Shown here piece by piece: positions 22,008 to 26,153 of a DNA stretch of 26,153 bases. The translations under genes were made by a program, and so were the position numbers. The notes under the pieces were generated by a model, which saw only the letters and a program-made list of their open reading frames with translations, made no database searches and was not told the origin of the DNA. Source of the stretch: JANXSG01 sp038203935 (GTDB taxonomy: Bacteria > Armatimonadota > Chthonomonadetes > Chthonomonadales > Chthonomonadaceae); NCBI GenBank assembly GCA_038203935.1, contig JBBRDM010000062.1:1-26153 (forward strand). The letters are read 5' to 3'. Positions within the stretch are counted from its first letter, which is position 1, and each line of letters starts with the position of its first letter.

Positions 22008-22892
22008 TCACCACCCCACGTTATGAAATGGTTCAAGAATGTCGAGCGCTTCTGCGTCCTTCAGCCATGTTAGATTTTTCTCCAATTGATCGGTCGAGGA
22101 CATTCCAACGAGCGTACTGGCAATATTAATATTGTTCACGGCAAAATTTAGTGCCATCGCAGGAAGCCTATCTCCCGCTAAATTTGATGCCGATTTGCAG
22201 GCATCTTTTACTGCTCGTGGCGCAGGATGCCAGGCAGGAGGAGAGGCTGTTAATAGTCCCATCGAGAACGGAGAAGCGTTGATAATGCCTATTCCCTTTG
22301 CTATAAGATAAGGAAGAAGTTCCAGCAGAGTCGTATCTAACAAAGTGTAGCGGCAGTAGGTGATAATTGTATCAATCTCGGTTCTATCAAGCACCTCGCG
22401 AAAAATCCTTAGTGGGTATCCGCTCACTCCAATGAAACGGAGCTTCCCTGCCTCACGAAGTTCTCTCAGTGTTGGAATCGTTTCGTTAACGATCTGGTCG
22501 ATGGAGGCATTCTCTATATCGTGGCAGTATACAAAATCCAAGGTATCAACATGCAGCCGCTTCAAACTATCTTCTATACTTTTTATAGTCCTTGCTGCAC
22601 TGTAATCAAATTCCTTCAATCCATACCTGCCAATTTTGGAACCCAGCAAATAGCTGTCACGCGGAATTCCTTGCAGTGCCTTACCCAGAACTGTTTCTGA
22701 TTTAGTGATGCCGTAGAATGGAGCGGTGTCGAAAAGGTTTATACCGGCATCCACAGCTTTGTGGACTGCTTGGATTCCATCGGCTTCATCGATCTCTCCG
22801 AATACCCCGCCGAGTGGTGACGCCCCAAAACCAATAATAGATACGTTCTCACCTGTTTTGCCAAGTTTTCTGTATTGCATGCCTTCGCCCAT
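22008..22892 (-). CDS. Aldo/keto reductase, L-galactose dehydrogenase-like
   Basis: 294 residues. Catalytic tetrad Asp55, Tyr60, Lys86, His124 (FDTAPFYG, GSKIGR, YCHDIE). The text resembles plant L-galactose dehydrogenase and bacterial L-fucose/aldose 1-dehydrogenases at many points: GFGASPLGGVFG near the N-terminus, CHDIE, QIVNETIPTLREL, GKLRFIGVSGYPL, SPFSMGLLT followed by a P-x-WHPAP motif, and LVGMSS near the C-terminus. Such enzymes oxidise a sugar at C1 to the lactone with NAD(P). The ATG overlaps the stop of the alcohol dehydrogenase gene (TAATG), favouring this start over an ATG four codons later. A strong candidate for oxidation of L-galactose, L-fucose or a related sugar; the exact substrate is inferred. 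Confidence 0.9.
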   Translation of the reverse strand: MGEGMQYRKLGKTGENVSIIGFGASPLGGVFGEIDEADGIQAVHKAVDAGINLFDTAPFYGITKSETVLGKALQGIPRDSYLLGSKIGRYGLKEFDYSAARTIKSIEDSLKRLHVDTLDFVYCHDIENASIDQIVNETIPTLRELREAGKLRFIGVSGYPLRIFREVLDRTEIDTIITYCRYTLLDTTLLELLPYLIAKGIGIINASPFSMGLLTASPPAWHPAPRAVKDACKSASNLAGDRLPAMALNFAVNNINIASTLVGMSSTDQLEKNLTWLKDAEALDILEPFHNVGW

Positions 22893-23938
22893 TATCCAAT
22901 AGAGTTCACCATCACCATTTTCTTAACGGTCTGCCTGTCATCCCGGGCTTGCAGCATCGATTCAGCGATGTCCTTCAGATCGAACCGGTGCGAGATAATC
23001 TGCTGCGCAAGTATGGGCATCTCCCTCAGTAAATCGATACTCTCCTGAGCATGGGTTGCTGGTGAGGCATGAGATCCACGCAGAGATAACTTCCTGAAAT
23101 GAAAATCGTCCGCATCAATCTCAATCCGTGATTCGGGTCCGAATGCAATCCCGATGTAGGCAATAACACCGCCTCGCGCCACGATATGTATCGCCTCCAC
23201 AAGCACTGCAGGCGGAGCTGTTACCAGGATTTTATCTGGCCTTAAATCTCCAAAATCTATCTCTTTAAGAGGAGTTTTATCAATTTCAAACAGTGCGTCA
23301 GCGCCGAGCGCTAATCCGGCCTGCATTCTAGCAATGGAACTTGAGCGCCCAGCAATCCCAACCCAGGCCGCCCCATAGCGTTTTGCAATCGCTGCCGCAC
23401 CTAATCCGAGAGGCCCAGGTCCAATAATCAGCACTCTATCTCCCGGACGAATTTCAGCGGTTTCTACCAGGTCGAGGGAAACCCCGATCGGTTCGGTAAG
23501 GCAGGCAGTTTCTAAGCTCATCCCTGCCGGAACAGGAACCGCGCATTCCTGCGGACCGACCACAAATTGACCAAATCCTTTGGAACCATTTTTACCAAAA
23601 CTCATAGAATTCAAACACAGATCGGGCCGGCTTCGTCCGTATGGTTTAGGAAGACAGTGCGCGCATTTCCCGCAGGGTGCGGAGCTATCCAGCGCAACTC
23701 GATCTCCTTCTTTGAACCGAATTACATTCTCTCCAACCTTTCTGACTATCCCTGAGACCTCATGGCCGAATGGCTGCCAGTCTTTCGCGGTTCTGTCGGA
23801 AATATGCAGGTCGGTTCCACAAACTCCACAGGCAGCGACTTCCACGAGAATTTCGCCATTAGCAGGAGGCGAAATGACCGTATCACGCAGTTCGAACTGC
23901 CAGGCAGATTTAACATAGGCAGATAGATTTTGCAGCAT
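22892..23938 (-). CDS. Zinc-dependent medium-chain alcohol dehydrogenase
   Basis: 348 residues, threonine/sorbitol dehydrogenase-like MDR family. Catalytic-zinc ligands Cys40 (CGVCGTDLH), His59-Glu60 (FGHEVSG) and probably Glu149 (LTEPIG). Structural-zinc cysteines Cys89, 92, 95 and 108, where the last interval is 12 residues instead of the usual seven. Rossmann motif IIGPGPLGLG at 171-180. It should oxidise a polyol or sugar with NAD(P). Middle gene of a tight operon: 11 bases after the phosphodiesterase gene and overlapping the L-galactose dehydrogenase-like gene by one base. Together the two dehydrogenases suggest sequential oxidation of one sugar. Confidence 0.93.
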   Translation of the reverse strand: MLQNLSAYVKSAWQFELRDTVISPPANGEILVEVAACGVCGTDLHISDRTAKDWQPFGHEVSGIVRKVGENVIRFKEGDRVALDSSAPCGKCAHCLPKPYGRSRPDLCLNSMSFGKNGSKGFGQFVVGPQECAVPVPAGMSLETACLTEPIGVSLDLVETAEIRPGDRVLIIGPGPLGLGAAAIAKRYGAAWVGIAGRSSSIARMQAGLALGADALFEIDKTPLKEIDFGDLRPDKILVTAPPAVLVEAIHIVARGGVIAYIGIAFGPESRIEIDADDFHFRKLSLRGSHASPATHAQESIDLLREMPILAQQIISHRFDLKDIAESMLQARDDRQTVKKMVMVNSIG

Positions 23939-23949
23939 ATTTTTCGACC

Positions 23950-24753
23950 TCAGACGAACGCTTCTGTGATCGGTTTACCGTCCCACTGCTTCGCGGCGGG
24001 CACGCCAAGGAGAGCAGCCAGAGTTGGGCAGGTGTCGAAAATGCGTACTGCAGTCTGGAGTTCGTGATTCTCTAGAATTCCAACTCCGGTAAGTATCCAG
24101 GGGATAGTCATATCTTCCCACATTTCGGTGCCATGTGATCGTCCATGCCCGCCATGATCACTCTGAACCAGTGAGACGGGCTCTCTGCCGGAGGCTTTGA
24201 TTGCTTTCAAAACATGATCAACACATCTATCGGCGATGGAGATGGCTTCAAGGTATTGCGCTGACATCCAGCCGTGCAGATGCCCGACTTCATCCGTCGC
24301 TCCCAGGTAGACGAACATAAAATCGAATGGCTGTTCCTGGATATGAACCTCTGCAGCTCGGGCAACTTTCCAATCCCCCGGGCTGGTGGCATCCTGAACA
24401 AAATAACCGATATCCAGACTGCCAGGTTCGCTGAGATCGCGCAGCTCGCCCCAATTATAGAAGAATCCTGTCCGCTTCCCTGCAGCATGAATGACGTCGA
24501 TAGCGCTGGGAACAGGCCGGGCGAGCGGCTGAAAGGTGTTCGAGGTGATTCCGTGCCTGGGAACATCGACGCCGCGGAGCATGGAAGTATGGCAGGGCAG
24601 AGTGACAGAGGGCATCACCGTCTGTGCGTTAAGCGTCCATGAACCTAGTTTCATCAGCCGGTCAAAAGTAGGTGTGTCTGCCGCTGTGATACCATCTGGC
24701 CTCATGCCATCAATGGAAAATAGAACCACTGTTTTCGCGGTATCTGAAGACAT
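23950..24753 (-). CDS. Alkaline-phosphatase-superfamily phosphodiesterase (NPP-like)
   Basis: 267 residues from the ATG at 24753, which has AGGAG six bases upstream; the longer frame to 24870 adds a basic non-homologous leader and is rejected. Two-metal active site visible: Asp in FSIDGMRPDG (residues 12-21), nucleophile Thr in MPSVTLPCHTSM, the D-x-x-GHxHG set in ATDEVGHLHG, and SDHGGHG. The Thr nucleophile within T-LPCHTSM and the arrangement fit nucleotide pyrophosphatase/phosphodiesterase-like members rather than sulfatases (no C/S-x-P-S-R). No signal peptide, so cytoplasmic. First gene of the dehydrogenase operon; could act on a phosphorylated sugar or a nucleotide sugar. Substrate unknown. 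Confidence 0.88.
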   Translation of the reverse strand: MSSDTAKTVVLFSIDGMRPDGITAADTPTFDRLMKLGSWTLNAQTVMPSVTLPCHTSMLRGVDVPRHGITSNTFQPLARPVPSAIDVIHAAGKRTGFFYNWGELRDLSEPGSLDIGYFVQDATSPGDWKVARAAEVHIQEQPFDFMFVYLGATDEVGHLHGWMSAQYLEAISIADRCVDHVLKAIKASGREPVSLVQSDHGGHGRSHGTEMWEDMTIPWILTGVGILENHELQTAVRIFDTCPTLAALLGVPAAKQWDGKPITEAFV

Positions 24754-24979
24754 ATGCAGCTCCTGAATGATTGAATATGCTTCTCGATTCTTCATCCACC
24801 GCCTTAATTCCTGCTGATGAGCTCGCCCGCCGAATCTGTGACGATACCTACGTGCATGAACTAAGGACACCTATGAAACTTTGGAAGGAAAATGGCAGAA
24901 ATATATCGAATCGTAACAGCAGAAATACAGAATCGCCAGCGTCTAATGAATTCCCCACGGCTGCCCTATGGAGTGAGAA

Positions 24980-25747
24980 TTGAACGAGAATAACCGCCGC
25001 GTGCTGGCGATCATGCCTCATCCTGATGATATCGAAATACTCTGCGCAGGAACACTTATTCTACTTAAAGAGCGCGGATTTGAGATCCATACCGCTACTA
25101 TGACCGCTGGTGATAAAGGGTCCGCCACATTAAGCAGAATCGATATTGCAAATATTCGCAGAGCTGAGGCCAAAAAAGGTTCTGAAATGATAGGCGCTGT
25201 ATCTTATGAATGCCTTGAATTTCAGGATTTAGAAATAGTTTTCGATAATGACGCTCGCCGCCGCGTTGCCGCCCTGTTTCGCAGAGTAAATCCAGACATC
25301 GTATTCACCACACCGCCTGTAGATTATATGTTCGACCATGAAATCACATCGAAATTGGTTCGCGATGCCTGCTTCAATGCTTCCTGTAAGAACTATGAAA
25401 CGGACGGCAGCGCAGCGGCCACCTCCGGCCTTCCCCATCTGTTCTATTCCGACCCTATCAGCGGGCACGATCTTTTCGGTGAGCAATCCCGGCTGGACGG
25501 GGTTGTAGATATTTCCAGGACGATCGAACAGAAGGCAGCCGCGCTCGCCTGCCACGACAGCCAGAGAGCCTGGCTTCTCAAGCAGCACGGGATCGATGAC
25601 TATATGGATCAGATGAGAAACTGGGGAGCACAGCGCGGCAAGCTGATTGGAGCGGCATATGGGGAAGGGTTCACTTTGCACCGCGGCCACCCACATCCGA
25701 CGGATGATATTCTTAATGGCCTGCTTCAGCCGATTACAACACGGTGA
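24980..25747 (+). CDS. PIG-L family deacetylase
   Basis: 255 residues starting at TTG 24980 with GGAG six bases upstream. Zinc site of the PIG-L/LmbE family: MPHPDDIE (His14, Asp16, Asp17) and the third ligand His120 in VDYMFDHEIT. Followed by the usual GDKGSA loop and R-x-EAKKGSEMIG helix. Members remove N-acetyl groups from GlcNAc-linked substrates (GlcNAc-PI, GlcNAc-inositol, chitin fragments). No signal peptide, so cytoplasmic. Divergent from the phosphodiesterase operon and followed ~215 bases downstream by a probable glucosamine-6-phosphate deaminase-like gene, which suggests amino-sugar catabolism. Confidence 0.92.
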   Translation: MNENNRRVLAIMPHPDDIEILCAGTLILLKERGFEIHTATMTAGDKGSATLSRIDIANIRRAEAKKGSEMIGAVSYECLEFQDLEIVFDNDARRRVAALFRRVNPDIVFTTPPVDYMFDHEITSKLVRDACFNASCKNYETDGSAAATSGLPHLFYSDPISGHDLFGEQSRLDGVVDISRTIEQKAAALACHDSQRAWLLKQHGIDDYMDQMRNWGAQRGKLIGAAYGEGFTLHRGHPHPTDDILNGLLQPITTR

Positions 25748-25770
25748 AGTCATTTTGCGTGCATTTATTC

Positions 25771-25888
25771 AGCCGCAAAAGTGCGCAAAATACATAAAAA
25801 ATAAGTTCTATACTCCTGACTCAGGAATATAGAAGTGAACTAGCATATAAAGGAAATCATTTGCGCCTCTTGTGCTTTTTTGCGGCTA
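25771..25888. repeat. Diverged copy of the GCxCAAAA inverted repeat
   Basis: Left arm AGCCGCAAAA, GTGCGCAAAA, TACATAAAAA (25771-25800) and right arm ending TTTTTTGCGGCTA (25860-25888) are an imperfect inverted pair of the same family as 10142-10253. The right arm is closer to that copy than the left. The 59-base interior holds a separate palindrome at 25806-25834. Confidence 0.7.
25806..25834. repeat. 14-bp-arm palindrome nested inside the repeat pair
   Basis: TTCTATACTCCTGA (25806-25819) and TCAGGAATATAGAA (25821-25834) are reverse complements except for one pair, around a single central C. It lies ~130 bases before the TTG of the downstream gene and may be an operator or part of a cruciform. 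Confidence 0.6.
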
Positions 25889-25963
25889 GTATTTTTTTCC
25901 TATCAGATCAAGATGTTGTTTTTTTGATGTTCATAGAGGACTCGGTTTTAAGGAGAGATAGAT

Positions 25964-26153
25964 TTGTCACGACCGATCAGTAAAATTGCGCCTGACTGGT
26001 GGGACTATACCACATTAGAACCCGAACTTCTCAGCGCGGCAGCCAAACTCAGCGAGCAGGATATCGTCGCACTGGCAAGACCTGGATTCAAGATCGTTTT
26101 CTATGATACTCTGGCTGAATTCTTCCTGGCGGAAGCCCTGGAGTACATTAATG
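25964..26153 (+). CDS. Probable glucosamine-6-phosphate deaminase/isomerase-like protein, N-terminal part
   Basis: Starts at TTG 25964 with AAGGAGA seven bases upstream and runs off the window after 63 codons. The visible sequence has SKIAPDWWDYTTL near the start and later RPGFKIVFYDTLAEFFLAEALEYI. I recall such an N-terminus from NagB-like glucosamine-6-phosphate isomerase proteins of Planctomycetota, Armatimonadota and Bacteroidota, and the adjacent PIG-L deacetylase fits. The catalytic residues would be beyond the window edge, so the call rests on resemblance and context. Confidence 0.5.
   Translation, partial: MSRPISKIAPDWWDYTTLEPELLSAAAKLSEQDIVALARPGFKIVFYDTLAEFFLAEALEYIN

Noticed and set aside
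24754..24870. N-terminal extension of the phosphodiesterase
   Set aside because: Basic, non-homologous leader; the ATG at 24753 has a good AGGAG site and directly precedes the first active-site strand.
24771..24983. 70-residue plus-strand ORF upstream of the PIG-L gene
   Set aside because: No ribosome-binding site, composition unlike a protein, overlaps the PIG-L start.

Overview
The window looks like chromosomal DNA from a member of the Armatimonadota or a close relative. The strongest clue is the DUF1559-type prepilin at 6485-7255: a G|FTLIE cleavage site, the run LFPVFAQAREKAR just after the hydrophobic helix, and an H-x9-DG motif near the C-terminus, a combination abundant in that phylum. 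Other lineage-compatible families are the large DUF6784/DUF6785-type membrane protein, a secreted DUF4434-like glycosidase, GMC oxidoreductase, several SGNH hydrolases and a GntR/LacI hybrid regulator. I see no rRNA, tRNA, CRISPR array, transposase, integrase or phage structural gene.

Layout: (1) 1-2408, the C-terminus of a RodA/FtsW-type cell-shape protein followed by a multi-pass membrane protein. (2) 2409-5225, an AT-rich accessory stretch with a 46-bp-arm inverted repeat, a secreted hypothetical protein on the minus strand, a small conserved-looking protein with an overlapping ORF downstream, and a long gene-poor gap. (3) 5226-9287, a plus-strand module: consensus promoter with an 11-bp-arm palindrome at the start point, GntR/LacI regulator, DUF1559 pseudopilin, a 73-residue single-helix protein, then, beyond a hairpin and a C/G-rich intergenic repeat, a secreted glycosidase-like protein. 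(4) 9292-12101, minus-strand small genes (DinB-like protein with a three-helix membrane protein, a small membrane protein, an unknown) and an AT-rich SIR2-like NAD-binding protein that could be a defence effector. (5) 12122-15241, an ECF sigma factor translationally coupled to a zinc-binding anti-sigma factor, divergent from a secreted PQQ-type beta-propeller with a glycine-rich tail; the propeller has a consensus promoter, a palindrome at +1, a structured leader and a clear terminator. (6) 15297-16523, DprA. (7) 16715-24753, a long minus-strand sugar-metabolism cluster: phosphodiesterase, zinc alcohol dehydrogenase, L-galactose-dehydrogenase-like aldo/keto reductase, tandem SGNH hydrolase, single SGNH hydrolase, GMC oxidoreductase and a second aldo/keto reductase. 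(8) 24980-26153, a PIG-L deacetylase and the start of a probable glucosamine-6-phosphate deaminase-like protein.

The likely theme is carbohydrate uptake, deacylation and oxidation under local regulation. Secreted esterases and a glycosidase would release or de-esterify sugars; the dehydrogenases would oxidise them; PIG-L and the NagB-like protein would handle amino sugars. This is inference from families and gene order.

The most unusual features are short intergenic elements made of three degenerate 9-10-nt units arranged as inverted pairs (2819-2962, 10142-10253, 25771-25888), and two near-perfect promoters with palindromes placed exactly over the transcription start. Gene starts were corrected where the longest ORF ran into intergenic repeat or lacked a ribosome-binding site.
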